Below, in pieces: positions 35,121 through 44,680 of a DNA stretch of 64,000 nt. The notes under the pieces are model-generated. The model saw only the letters and a list, made by a program, of their open reading frames with translations, had not been told where the DNA came from and ran no database searches. The stretch is from the NCBI RefSeq assembly GCF_005405925.1, contig NZ_BJHV01000001.1:6448001-6512000 (forward strand), written 5' to 3'. The translations under genes and the position numbers were made by a program. Origin of the DNA: Streptomyces antimycoticus. Lineage in GTDB: Bacteria; Actinomycetota; Actinomycetes; Streptomycetales; Streptomycetaceae. Each line of letters starts with the position of its first letter. The stretch's first letter is position 1.

Positions 35121-36593
35121 ATGCTGCTCGCGGCCGCTCCCGCTGCCGAGACACCACCCCACACCGGTGGTCTGCTCGCGCTCATCGACGGCACCGCCGG
35201 TCTGCTGACCGTCGCCGCCCTCGGCATCGCGCTACTGCTCTACCTGATCATCAAGGTCCGGCTGCAGCCCTTCGTGGCGCTGCTCGGCGTCTCCATCGTG
35301 GTCGGTCTGGCCGCCGGTCTCTCGGTCACCGAACTCTTCGGCACGGTCCAGAAGTCGGACGCCGTCTCGCTCATCGAATCCGGGATGGGCGGCATCCTCG
35401 GCCACATAGCCATCATCATCGGCCTGGGCACCATGCTCGGCGCGATACTCGAGGTCTCCGGCGGCGCGGAGGCGCTCAGCGCCCGGCTGCTCGGCATCTT
35501 CGGGGAGAAGCGGTCACCGCTCGCGATGGGTCTGACCGGCCTGATCTTCGGCATACCCGTCTTCTTCGACGTCGGCATCTTCGTCCTTGCGCCGATCGTC
35601 TACGCGGCCGCCAAGCGCAGCGGCAAGTCCATCCTGCTCTACGCGATGCCGCTGCTCGCGGGCCTGTCCATGACCCACGCCTTCCTGCCGCCGCACCCCG
35701 GCCCGGTGGCCGCGGCCGGGCTGTTCCATGTCGACCTGGGCTGGGTCATCCTGATGGGCATCGTCGTGGGCATCCCCTCGGTGCTGGCCGCCTGGGGCTA
35801 CGCCGCCTGGATCGGCAAGCGCATCTTCGTCCCCGTACCGCAGGACATGGTCGAGGCGGCCGAGGAGTCCCGGGAGGCGGTCGCGGCCCAGCAGCGCGCC
35901 TCCGGCGTCACCCCGGCCGAGCGGCCGGTTTCGGTGGCCACGGTGCTCGCGATCATCGGCACCCCGCTCGTCCTGATCCTCTGCGCCACCTTCTCCTCCG
36001 TCGCGCTCGACCCGAGCACCGGCCGCTCGGTCATCGAGTTCTTCGGCCACCCCTTCGTGGCGCTGACGATCGCCCTGCTCCTGGCCTACTACCTGCTGGG
36101 CATCCGGCGCGGCTGGTCCCGCAAGTCCCTGGAGACCGTCTCCACCGCCTCCCTCAAGCCCGTCGGCAACATCCTCCTGGTCGTCGGCGCGGGCGGGGTC
36201 TTCGGCGCGGTCCTCAAGGGCAGCGGTGTCGCCCAGGCCCTGGCCGACGCCTTCGACAGCGCGGGCCTGCCGGTCATCGTGCTGGCCTGGCTGATCTCGG
36301 TGGTGCTCCGGGTGGCCCAGGGCTCGGCGACGGTCGCGATCGTCACGACGGCGGGCATCGTCACCCCGATGCTCTCCGAGGGCCACTACTCCCAGGCCCA
36401 TCTGGCGCTGGTCATCATGGCCATCTCGGCGGGCTCGATCTTCGCCTCGCATGTGAACGACGGCGGCTTCTGGATGGTGGCGAAGTACTTCGGCATCTCC
36501 GAGAGCGACACGCTGAAGTCCTGGACGGTGCTGGAGACGGTGCTGTCGGTGGCGGGGTTCGTCGTGGCGGCCCTGCTGAGCATCGTCATCTAG
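35121..36593 (+). CDS. GntP-family permease (gluconate:H+ symporter or D-serine/hydroxy-acid transporter)
   Basis: 490 residues with about 12-13 hydrophobic helices. Family motifs: LGTMLGAILEVSGGA, GIPVFFDVGIFVL, HAFLPPHPGPVA and SHVNDGGFWMV. GntP proteins take up gluconate and related acids with protons; some members (DsdX) import D-serine, which would suit the D-amino-acid genes next door. It starts 175 bp after ridA; that gap holds no gene and the start has a weak CGGAG. A strong hairpin follows. Confidence 0.9.
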   Translation: MLLAAAPAAETPPHTGGLLALIDGTAGLLTVAALGIALLLYLIIKVRLQPFVALLGVSIVVGLAAGLSVTELFGTVQKSDAVSLIESGMGGILGHIAIIIGLGTMLGAILEVSGGAEALSARLLGIFGEKRSPLAMGLTGLIFGIPVFFDVGIFVLAPIVYAAAKRSGKSILLYAMPLLAGLSMTHAFLPPHPGPVAAAGLFHVDLGWVILMGIVVGIPSVLAAWGYAAWIGKRIFVPVPQDMVEAAEESREAVAAQQRASGVTPAERPVSVATVLAIIGTPLVLILCATFSSVALDPSTGRSVIEFFGHPFVALTIALLLAYYLLGIRRGWSRKSLETVSTASLKPVGNILLVVGAGGVFGAVLKGSGVAQALADAFDSAGLPVIVLAWLISVVLRVAQGSATVAIVTTAGIVTPMLSEGHYSQAHLALVIMAISAGSIFASHVNDGGFWMVAKYFGISESDTLKSWTVLETVLSVAGFVVAALLSIVI

Positions 36594-36612
36594 CGGATGG
36601 CGCCCGCATGAC

Positions 36613-36658
36613 GACGGCCCCCGAATCCCGGCAGAAAGCGCCGGGATTCGGGGCCGTC
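36613..36658 (+). terminator. Hairpin terminator after gntP
   Basis: Arms 36613-36632 and 36640-36658 pair over about 19 bp with a single bulged base and a 7-base loop, 20 bp downstream of the stop. It should end the kinase-IclR-RidA-GntP transcript. Confidence 0.8.
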
Positions 36659-36897
36659 GCTTCCAGCTCAACTCCGCTCCGTGCCCAGTTGTATTCACCA
36701 TTGCAACTCATTCATGGGAGCATCCGATTTTGATCAAATGATGGCAAAGAATGCTGGCTGAAAGGGCGAGCTGACGCTCGGCGGCGACGTCGCGAATGCC
36801 ACGTCATTTCATTGTTCTACATACATTCAACTCTCCATCCCCATGCGCGGCATGATCAATCCATAGGGTCCTTGAGGTATTTGAAGGAAAGGGACCC
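36659..36897. promoter_or_regulatory. AT-rich upstream region of the ABC-phosphoesterase operon
   Basis: About 240 bp, clearly lower in G/C than its surroundings. It contains a perfect 10-bp palindrome TTTGATCAAA at 36729-36738 and another, GCGACGTCGC, at 36784-36793. Just before the first gene is AAGGAAAGGGACCC. No gene was found. The composition suggests either a strong promoter region or a transferred boundary. Confidence 0.5.
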
Positions 36898-37839
36898 ATG
36901 GAAGAACTCCGAGCAATCCGGGCTCGCGGTATCACGAAGAGCTTCGGTGATGTCGTCGCCCTGGACGGCATCGATCTCGATGTAACGCAGGGTCAGATCC
37001 ACGGCCTGGTAGGACCGAACGGCGCCGGAAAGACGACGTTGCTCGGCCTTCTGCTGGGGCTCGCGGTGGCCGACAGCGGTCGCCTGGAGGTCCTGGGTAC
37101 ACCGGTCGAGCGGGCACTCGACGCTCCCGACGGTGTGGCCGGCTTCGTGGACGGCCCCGCTCTCTACCCCTCGCTCACCCCACGGCAGAACCTCGCCGCG
37201 CTGGCCGCACTCCGCGGCCACGACGCGCGCACGGCGGGGATCGACGACGTCCTCGCCGAGGTCGGTCTCACCGACGTCGCCGACGACCGTACCCGCGGCT
37301 TCTCCCTCGGCATGCGCCAGCGACTCGGGCTCGCCGCCGCCCTGCTGACCAAGCCCCGGCTGCTCGTGCTCGACGAACCGTCCAACGGCCTCGACCCGGC
37401 GGGCAAGAGGCACGTGCACGGTGTCCTGGGCCGGCTCGCGGCCGACGGAACCGCCGTCGTGCTCTCCAGCCACAACATGGACGACCTCGAGGCGCTGTGC
37501 TCCGAGGTGACCATCCTCGCCGCCGGACGCGTCGTCTTCTCCGGCCCGCTGTCCAAGCTGGCCACCGAGAACCGTGAACTCGACTACCGGCTGCTCACCT
37601 CCGACCCGCAGGCCGCGCGCCGGCTGGCGGACGACGCGCCGGGGATCCAGGTCGTCGACGACGCCGGGGTACGGCAGGACGCCGAACTGCTCGTCGTACG
37701 GGCCCTGATGCCCGCCCTCGACCAACTCGTGGTGCGGCTCGTGGAGAGGGGTGTCGCACTGCGCGAGCTCACTCCCATGGTGTCCCCGCTCGAAGCCGCG
37801 TTTCTCGCCCTCACCGAGCAGCAGGAGGCCGGCAGATGA
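36898..37839 (+). CDS. ABC transporter ATP-binding protein (ABC-2/DrrA-like exporter type)
   Basis: 313 residues. Walker A GPNGAGKTTL at about residues 39-48, signature FSLGMRQRLGLA, Walker B LLVLDEPSNGLDP, H-loop SSHNMDDL. The C-terminal 80 residues form the DrrA/CcmA-type extension. This class drives ABC-2 exporters or membrane-associated machines. It overlaps the permease gene by ATGA. Strong ribosome site. Confidence 0.93.
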   Translation: MEELRAIRARGITKSFGDVVALDGIDLDVTQGQIHGLVGPNGAGKTTLLGLLLGLAVADSGRLEVLGTPVERALDAPDGVAGFVDGPALYPSLTPRQNLAALAALRGHDARTAGIDDVLAEVGLTDVADDRTRGFSLGMRQRLGLAAALLTKPRLLVLDEPSNGLDPAGKRHVHGVLGRLAADGTAVVLSSHNMDDLEALCSEVTILAAGRVVFSGPLSKLATENRELDYRLLTSDPQAARRLADDAPGIQVVDDAGVRQDAELLVVRALMPALDQLVVRLVERGVALRELTPMVSPLEAAFLALTEQQEAGR

Positions 37840-39211
37840 CCGCGACCCTCACCCGGAGCCGGGCACAGGAACCCGAGCAGGTGACCGGGGGCCGTCGCGT
37901 CCCCTTCACCCGCGCCTGTCGCTTCGAGCTCGTCAAGCTCGTCTCCCAGTGGCGGATCCGCCTGCTGGTCCTCGCCTGCTGGATCGCGCCCGCCCTCTTC
38001 GTCGCCGGGGTGAGCCAGCAGAGCACGCTTCCCGTCGACACCCTCTTCGGGCGCTGGATGCTCGCCTCCGGGTGGGCCGGGCCGCTGGTGATGCTCGGTT
38101 TCGCGGGGACCTGGGCGCTTCCGCTGCTGACCTCGGTCGTGGCGGGTGATGTGTTCGCCTCCGAGGACCGGCTCGGCACCTGGCGCCATCTGCTCGTCGC
38201 GGTCCGCTCGCCTCGGCGGATCTTCGTGGCGAAGGCGGTGGCCAGCCTCACCGTCCTGCTGCTGCTCGTGGCCGGGCTCGCGGTCTCCAGCACCGTCGGC
38301 GGCCTCCTCGTGGTCGGCAACCAGCCGCTGGTCGGTCTCGACGGCCATCTCCTGGTGCCGTCGGACGCCGCCGTCTCGGTCCTGCTCTCCTGGGTCTGCG
38401 TCCTCGCCCCGACCCTGGCGCTCGCCGCACTCGGCTTCCTCGGGTCGGTCACGCTGGGACGGTCCCCGATGGGGCTGCTGGTGCCCGTGCTCGTCTCGCT
38501 CGCGATGGCGGTCGCCCAGATGCTGCCGCTTCCGGTGGCCGTGCGCGTCGCCCTGCCGAGCTACGCCTTCATCTCCTGGAACGGTCTGTTCACCAGCCCC
38601 GGCAACTCGGCCCGCTGCTGATTGGCATCGTTGTCAGCCTCGTCTGGGCCGTGGTCGCGACGGCGCTGGCGTATGTGCTCTTCGTACGGCGCGATTTCAC
38701 CAACCTGGCCCACGACGGTTCGGGCCGCCGCGCGATCACCGTCGGAGTCCTGCCGCTCGTCGGGGTGGCCGCCGCGTCGTTCGCGGTCGTCGCCGCGACG
38801 ACCTCGGCGACGGGCTCCGGGATCGAGCAGGACAAGGTGCAGCGCTCGCTCGCCACGGCGTTCGCGCACCTGTACCGCATGCAGACCGACCAACTCAACC
38901 GACCCGCCGTCACCGAGGCCCAGTTGAAGGCCACGGCGTCGTGCAACAAGGGAAGCACCAGGGTCGCGGCACAAGGCCCGGGCAACGACTGGCGCTGCGT
39001 GGTGACCTGGCATCTTCCCGGCGTCGAGGCCACAGGACAGGCCATCTACCAACTCGACGTCACTCCGGACGGGCGGTTCATGGCCGATGGCGATGGACCG
39101 AAGGAAGTGAACGGCTACTTCCTGGTGCGGACCCCCGATGGGGACGCACCGAACCCGCTGTGGCAGTTCGACGGCAATGTCGAACTGCTCGACACCACCC
39201 CGAAGGGATAA
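37836..39211 (+). CDS. ABC-2 type permease with C-terminal soluble domain, split by a one-base frameshift
   Basis: The first frame gives about six hydrophobic helices (for example IRLLVLACWIAPALFVAGV, LTVLLLLVAGLAVSST, LVPVLVSLAMAVAQMLPLP) and stops at 38621 after NGLFTSPGNSARC. The continuation is in the next frame: IGIVVSLVWAVVATALAYVLF, a further helix LPLVGVAAASFAVVAA, then about 130 soluble residues with two Cys (ASCNKGS, DWRCVVTW) ending DTTPKG. One extra C at the CCC run 38611-38613 joins them into 458 residues. The tail resembles a DUF4333-like exported domain, placed outside the membrane. Next gene starts 8 bp on. Confidence 0.78.
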
Positions 39212-39218
39212 ACCCTCA

Positions 39219-41968
39219 ATGCAGGTAACTCGCCGCCGCAAACTCGTCGAGGAAGCCCGGATCAGCCTCATCAGCAGACGCATCGGCCGCCGGATACCGT
39301 TGTTGACGGCGGGCACCACCGCTGTCGCCCTCGTGGCCGCCGGCACGGCGCTCGCGCAGACCCAGCAGTTCGGCACGGACCAGGTCGGTCAGGTCACCAA
39401 GAACGGCCGGGTCGTCTCCAGCAACCAGTACATCGCCCCGTACGGCGACCGTCTCGTCATCAACCAGGGCAAGATCATGTCGTCCTCGGTCAGCCCGGAC
39501 GGCACCCACATCGCCGCGTCGGTCACCGACGGTGGCGCCGCCCTGGCCATCGTGGACCTGAAGAACTGGAAGACGCAGCAGCTCGTCAGCAACGCCGCGT
39601 CGTCCAACCCCCGCATCAGCAGCAACAACGTGGGTCAGGAAGGCCCGACGTACTCGCCCGACGGCAAGCAGCTGTGGCTGGGCCAGCCGGACGGCTACAC
39701 CGTGTTCTCCGTGAACGCGGACGGCAGCGTCTCCAGCCCGCGGACCGTCAGCATCCCGGCGCAGGGGTCCAAGCAGGCCCTGGTGGGCGCGGTGGCGTTC
39801 TCGGCCGACGGCAAGACCGCGTACTCCGCGGTCAACGGCCAGAACCGGGTCGTCTCCATCGACGCGGCGACCGGGACCATCAAGCAGAGCTGGAACGTGG
39901 GCAACGCCCCGCGTGGCATGGTCGTCGTCGGCGACAAGCTCTACGTCAGCAACGAGGGTGGCCGCCCGGCCAAGCCCGGCGAGCCCACGATCAACTCGTA
40001 CGGTACGCAGGTACTCGCCGACCAGAAGACCGCTGCCACCACCAGCGGCACGGTCAGCGTCATCGACCTGGCGAACCAGGACGCCGCGGTCTCCAGCATC
40101 GAGGTCGGTCTGCACCCGACCGCCGTGTACGTCAAGAACGGCGTCGTGTTCGTCACCAACACCGCCGACAACAATGTGTCGGTCATCGACACGGCGAAGG
40201 ACAAGGTCGTCCAGACCATCTCCACCCAGCCGTGGGCCAAGGCCCAGGTGGGCTACGAGCCCGACGCGGTGACCCTCACCGACGACGGTCACCTGCTGGT
40301 GACCCTCGGCCGCGCCAACGCCGTCGCCGTCTACAAGTTCACCTCGGCGCAGGAGCCGGTCAGCTACGTCGGCCTGCTCCCCACGGACTACTTCCCCTCG
40401 GAGATCACCACCTCCGGCAACGAGGTGTACGTCTCCAACACCCGTGGCATCGACGCCCGCCGTAAGGCCACCGGCGGTCACGGCACCCACGACACGACGT
40501 CGAGCGTGCAGAAGTTCACGCTGCCCGACGACAGCGTGATCAGGTCCTACACCGGCAAGGTCTTCCAGCAGAACGGCTGGAACGGCGAGTCGCTCGAGAA
40601 GTCCGACGGCTCCCCGGCCAAGCCGGTGCCGGTCCCGGTCAAGCTCGGCGACCCCTCTTCGATCAAGCACGTCTTCCTGCTCGTCAAGGAGAACCGGACC
40701 TACGACCAGGTCTTCGGTGACATGCCGCAGGGCAACGGCGACCCGTCGCTGACCGAGTTCGGTGAGAATGTCACGCCGAACCAGCACGCCCTGGCCAAAC
40801 AGTTCGGCCTGTACGACAACACGTACGACATCGGCACCAACTCCGCCGAGGGTCACAACTGGCTGATGCAGGCCGACGACCCGGAGTACACCGAGTCCTC
40901 GGGCGGTGAGTACACCCGCAGCTACGACACCGAGGACGACGCCCTCGGCCACCAGAAGACCGGCTTCATCTGGACCGGTGCGCAGGCGGCCCGCAAGTCC
41001 GTCCGGAACTTCGGTGAGTTCCAGCAGTTCCTGACCAAGCCGTCGGGCGCCAGCTGGCAGAACCTGTACTGCGACAGCAAGAACATGGCGGCGACCGGTC
41101 AGGACACCGCCTACCCGCTGAACTCGACCTCGCCGATCCCGTCGCTCAACGACGTGTCGGTGCACGGGTTCCCGAAGTTCGACACCAGCGTCCCGGACGT
41201 CTACCGGGCACAGATCTGGAAGAAGGACTTCGAGAAGAACGGTCCGGCGAACCTGAACATGTTCTGGCTCTCCAGCGACCACACCGGTGGCCCGGTGAGC
41301 CCTGCCTCCCAGGTCGCGGACAACGACCTCGCCGTGGGCCAGATCGTCGACGAGATCTCGCACAGCAAGTACTGGAAGGACTCGGCGATCTTCGTCGTCG
41401 AGGACGACTCCCAGGCGGGTCTCGACCACGTCGACGGCCACCGTGCCCCGGTCCAGATCATCAGCCCCTGGGCCAAGCACTCCACGGTGGACAGCCACTA
41501 CCACTCGCAGATCAACATGATGCGGACCATTGAGCAGATCCTCGGGATCCAGCCGATGAACCAGAAGGACACCGCGGCCACCCCGATGGCCTCGGCGTTC
41601 ACCCGGCGCCCGGACTTCACGCCGTTCAAGGCGCTGCCCAACCGGACCTCGCTGACCGACGGTGTGAAGACCCCCCCGTCCTGTGGTCTGGACACCCCCG
41701 CGGCGCAGAGCCTGAAGGCGGCGGCCGTGCCGTCGGCCTCGGTGCCGACGGACATGAAGAACGTCGCCGCCCAGTGGAACCAGTGGAAGTCGAAGCAGCG
41801 GCTGACCGGTCCCCAGGCCGTTCCGGACTACGCTCCCCCGCCCAGATGAACCACCTCACGTGGTACGAGACGCATAACTGGGCCAAGCCGTACCCGGGTG
41901 AGAAGAAGATCTACGCTCCTCAGGACGTGCCGGGCGCCTACATCCCGTCGGCGGAGAACGACGGCTGA
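39219..41968 (+). CDS. Secreted YncE-like beta-propeller / phosphoesterase (alkaline phosphatase family); stop created by one missing base
   Basis: Signal peptide RRIPLLTAGTTAVALVAAG with cleavage near ALA-QTQ. Residues about 60-440 are a YVTN/YncE-like propeller (SVSPDGTHIAAS, VGLHPTAVYVKNGVVFVTNTADNNVSVIDTA in parts). Residues about 490-800 are a phosphoesterase of the PF04185/phospholipase C type: KHVFLLVKENRTYDQVFGD with the metal-binding Glu-Asn, HNWLMQADDPEY, FVVEDDSQAGLDHVDGHR. As sequenced it stops at 41849 (PDYAPPPR), but the next frame carries the expected end MNHLTWYETHNW .. PGAYIPSAENDG; one more C in the C5 or CCC run at 41835-41843 gives 916 residues. Third gene of an ABC operon. 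Confidence 0.88.
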
Positions 41969-42049
41969 CGCGGACTCACGTGCAGGGCGGCCCCTGGTCG
42001 GCATCATCGCCGGTCAGGGGCCCGCCTGCGGTGTGGCCCGCACCCTGGG

Positions 42050-42277
42050 TCAGATGGTGGGGAACTCCCCGCGCTTGACGGCGGAGACGAACGCCGACCA
42101 CGCGGACGGCTCGAATACGAGCGCCGGGCCATGGGGGTGCTTGCTGTCGCGGACGGGGACGTCGGCGTGGCCACGCGCGACCTCAAGGCATTCGCCCTGA
42201 CTGCCTCCGCTGTAGCTGGACTTGAACCACCCGGTGAAGGCGGCCGAGTTCGGAGCGGTGTGCTCACTGCTGACCAT
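42050..42277 (-). CDS. DUF397 protein
   Basis: 75 residues with the family core FKSSYSGGSQGECLEVAR and VPVRDSKHPHGPALVF followed by a W-x-x-F motif. Overlaps the end of the XRE gene by 14 bp. XRE plus DUF397 pairs (BldB/WhiJ-associated type) are numerous in Streptomyces and affect development, and may behave like toxin-antitoxin-type partners; role here unknown. Confidence 0.9.
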   Translation of the reverse strand: MVSSEHTAPNSAAFTGWFKSSYSGGSQGECLEVARGHADVPVRDSKHPHGPALVFEPSAWSAFVSAVKRGEFPTI

Positions 42278-43087
42278 GTACGTGTTCCTCCGCTGCCGCT
42301 CTGACGAGGGCCACTGACTCCTGCTGCGACAACGCGTCGCTCAGTGCAAGAGCGTAAGCCGTCTGGCTGGCGGCCACCAGCGCCGGATCATCCATCAAGT
42401 TCCCGGTCAGGAAGCCTTCGACGTAGGCCACCGGTGGCGAGTCCTCGAAGCTCATGAGGGTGAGCAGACTCTCCATGAGGGCGTGCGCCCCGACGCCGTA
42501 TGGCAGTACGTGCAGCCGCAACCGCCCCGCCTCGGACAAGTCGGCGATCTTGCGTAGCTGTTCGGTCATGACCTGCGGTCCACCGACACGGCGCCGCAGT
42601 ACGGCCTCGTCGAGCAGCGTCCAGACGGCCGGCCTTAACGAGCTGTCGAGAATTCGGGAACGCCTTGTTCGGATGACAACGGCCTCATCAAGCTCCTCCG
42701 CCGTGTGGTTCGGCCGGTACGCGCGGAACAAGGCACGCGCGTAGTCGTCGGTCTGGAGCACGCCGGGCACCAACGAGAGCGCGAACTGCTGGATGAGCGT
42801 GGCCTGTTGCTCCAGCTCGGCCACTGCCGCGAAGTAGTCGTTGTACTTCGACCCCAGGTCTTCCAACCACCGGACGAAGAACCCGTCCGTCCCCAGCGCC
42901 TGGTCGATCCGAGCCGCGTCGTCCGGCCTCGGCAACCGGCGCCCCGCCTCGAAATGGCTGATCAGCGTGGGCGAGCGCACCACGCGCTCACTCAGCGCTT
43001 CCTCGTCATCTCGGCGGCTACGCGGCGGAGCCTCAGCTCCTCGCCGTACTTCTCCCTGGCGGTGCGTGGCCTTCGATCCATCTGCAT
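42264..43087 (-). CDS. XRE-family regulator with DUF5753 domain, one-base frameshift in the HTH
   Basis: Starts MQMDRRPRTAREKYGEELR with GGGAG upstream. The HTH begins LRLRRVAAEMT and then hits TGA, but the next frame continues ALSERVVRSPTLISHFEAGRRLPR, so a base (probably C in ACGCAGG) is missing at about 43004-43006. Restored length is 274 residues. The C-terminal 190 residues are the DUF5753 domain (VPGVLQTDDYARALFRA, RRRVGG, LMSFEDSPPVAYVE). As sequenced only a GTG at 42983 opens the long frame, which would remove half the HTH. Partner of the adjacent DUF397 protein. Confidence 0.8.
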
Positions 43088-43272
43088 GGGCTGACTCCCT
43101 GTGTTGAAAGGTGCCTTGTCAGGCGCGCCCTCCTAGCAGCGTAGCCAGCACGACCCCCACTCTGTGAGGAAATCGCCACACAGCGTGAAGAAGCGCAAGA
43201 CCCTCGCGACCGGGGTGCACCGGCCCGAGGGCGTGGCCCACCAGCTAAATAGGAGCTGATGAACGTGAGCAA

Positions 43273-44250
43273 CCCTAGATGAATGAGTCCGATGTTTGTG
43301 CTGGCCGCGACTATGGCGAAGGGCGCCCGTTGGCTTGGTTGTGACTCCTTGCCTGGACGCCCTTCTGGCGGCACTGTACGTGTTCATCGACGACCATGTG
43401 GCTCCCCGTCGCCGGATCGGGCGACCTCCAAAACTGACGGACGCCGAACTGCTGTGCCTGGCGGTTGCCCAGGTCCTGCTGGGCTTCCCTTCCGCACGGC
43501 ACTGGATTCGCTTCGCCCACGCCCGGCTCGGGCACTTGTTTCGCTACCTGCCCCAGCAGTCCGCCTACAACAAGCGGCTCAACGCCGCCGGACCGCTGAT
43601 CAGCACCGTGATCGAGGCACTGGCCAGGCAGGTGCCGAGCTGGCACGACGACCTGCGGCTGATCGACTCCACCCCACTGCCGTGTGCGGCCTCCCGCGAG
43701 ACGGTCAAACGCTCCGACCTGGCCGGACACGCCGGATACGGCTACTGCCGCAGCCACTCCCGCTTCTTCTGGGGCTTCCGGCTCTACCTGCTGACCACCG
43801 CCGAGGGCATGCCGATCTCCTGGTGCCTGGCCCACCCCAAGCTCGGCGAGCGGGAGGTGATGTGCGCGTTGCTGGAACGCGACCACCACCTCGTCCGCGC
43901 CGGTCAGGTGATCCTTGCGGACAAGGGCTTCGCCGGGCGGGAGTTCGAGGCGTTCCTGACCGAGCGCCTGGGTGTCCATCTGGTACGGCCGGATCGGAAG
44001 GACGAGCCGGTCCGGCACGGCCGCCTCGCCCGCGTCCGCCAGTGGATCGAAGCCGTCATCGACACGCTCAAGGGTCAGCTCGGCCTGGAACAACACGGTG
44101 GCAGAACCCTGCTTGGGGTGTTCGCCCGCACCGGCCAACGACTCCTCGCCCTCGCAGCCAGCGTCTGGCACAACTGGACCACCGGCGCCAAGATCAAGCG
44201 ATCCCTGATCGCCTACGACCACTGAGAACATCGGACTCATTCATCTAGGG
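43273..44250. mobile_element. IS982-family insertion sequence with perfect 24-bp terminal inverted repeats
   Basis: Left inverted repeat 43273-43296 (begins CCCTAGATGAATGAG) and right inverted repeat 44227-44250 are perfectly complementary over 24 bp. The element is 978 bp and holds one transposase gene. I see no target duplication: left flank ends TGAGCAA, right flank begins AGCGGTT. It lies between the XRE/DUF397 pair and a small rightward operon. Confidence 0.88.
43341..44225 (+). CDS. IS982-family DDE transposase
   Basis: 294 residues from GTG (VTPCLDALLAALYVFIDDHV), the usual start in the family; the open frame begins 15 codons earlier inside the element. DDE residues: Asp in LIDSTPLPC (about 105), Asp in ILADKGFAG (about 193), Glu in QWIEAVIDTLKGQL (about 235). 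Other markers are GYGYCRSHSRFFWGFRLYL and the C-terminal WHNWTTGAKIKRSLIAYDH (in parts). The gene is intact, so the element may be active. Cuts and rejoins DNA at the inverted repeats. Confidence 0.9.
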   Translation: MTPCLDALLAALYVFIDDHVAPRRRIGRPPKLTDAELLCLAVAQVLLGFPSARHWIRFAHARLGHLFRYLPQQSAYNKRLNAAGPLISTVIEALARQVPSWHDDLRLIDSTPLPCAASRETVKRSDLAGHAGYGYCRSHSRFFWGFRLYLLTTAEGMPISWCLAHPKLGEREVMCALLERDHHLVRAGQVILADKGFAGREFEAFLTERLGVHLVRPDRKDEPVRHGRLARVRQWIEAVIDTLKGQLGLEQHGGRTLLGVFARTGQRLLALAASVWHNWTTGAKIKRSLIAYDH

Positions 44251-44350
44251 AGCGGTTCCTCGCATGCGTGAGTGCACTTCTCGCCGTACTGCCGCCCGGC
44301 CGTCAACAGGCTGGGGCTCGGGCGGTGATCCGCGGTGTGGAGGCGTCCGG

Positions 44351-44680
44351 ATGAGCGCGATGACCGGTCTGCGCCTGCTGCCGTGGACGGACCCCGACGG
44401 CAAGCCGTGTTACCTGTCGTCGGACGACGGGAACAGCCCGCTGAGCCGACGTGCGGACACGATCGAGGCCGTACAGGTGTCCATGGGGGCGGAACTCCTC
44501 CGGCACGCTCGGGCGCTGCTGGCCGCCCCCAAGGCCGACGCGCGAGAACTCCGCTACCTCGCGGACCGGTTGTGTGAGGCGCTGCGCGATGTGTTGCGGG
44601 TCGCCGAGAGCAGGGGTGCCCGACTGCCCCCGTGCGACGAAGGCGACGGTCCCGTGCCCGGAGGGGGCGGCTGTGACTGA
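44351..44680 (+). CDS. Small hypothetical protein, first of a pair
   Basis: 109 residues, ATG with GGAGG ten bases upstream. N-terminal beta-like stretch (LRLLPWTDPDGKPCYLSSDD) followed by two Ala/Leu/Arg-rich helices (SMGAELLRHARALLAA, ELRYLADRLCEALRDVLRVAE) and a Gly-rich tail. Soluble. No recognised domain. Its coding start lies only 100 bp from the right end of the IS982 element, which may have replaced the native promoter. Confidence 0.7.
   Translation: MSAMTGLRLLPWTDPDGKPCYLSSDDGNSPLSRRADTIEAVQVSMGAELLRHARALLAAPKADARELRYLADRLCEALRDVLRVAESRGARLPPCDEGDGPVPGGGGCD

Noticed and set aside
36693..36716. Possible PHO box before the ABC-phosphoesterase operon (ATTCACC and ATTCATG)
   Set aside because: The two half-sites are 17 bp apart rather than the 11-bp spacing of PHO boxes, so they do not form a proper direct repeat.
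43264..44259. Target site duplication of the IS982 element
   Set aside because: Left flank TGAGCAA and right flank AGCGGTT do not match at any reasonable length.
44264..44350. N-terminal extension of the 109-residue protein from ATG 44264
   Set aside because: No ribosome site, Arg/Ser-rich composition, and a later ATG has a good GGAGG.
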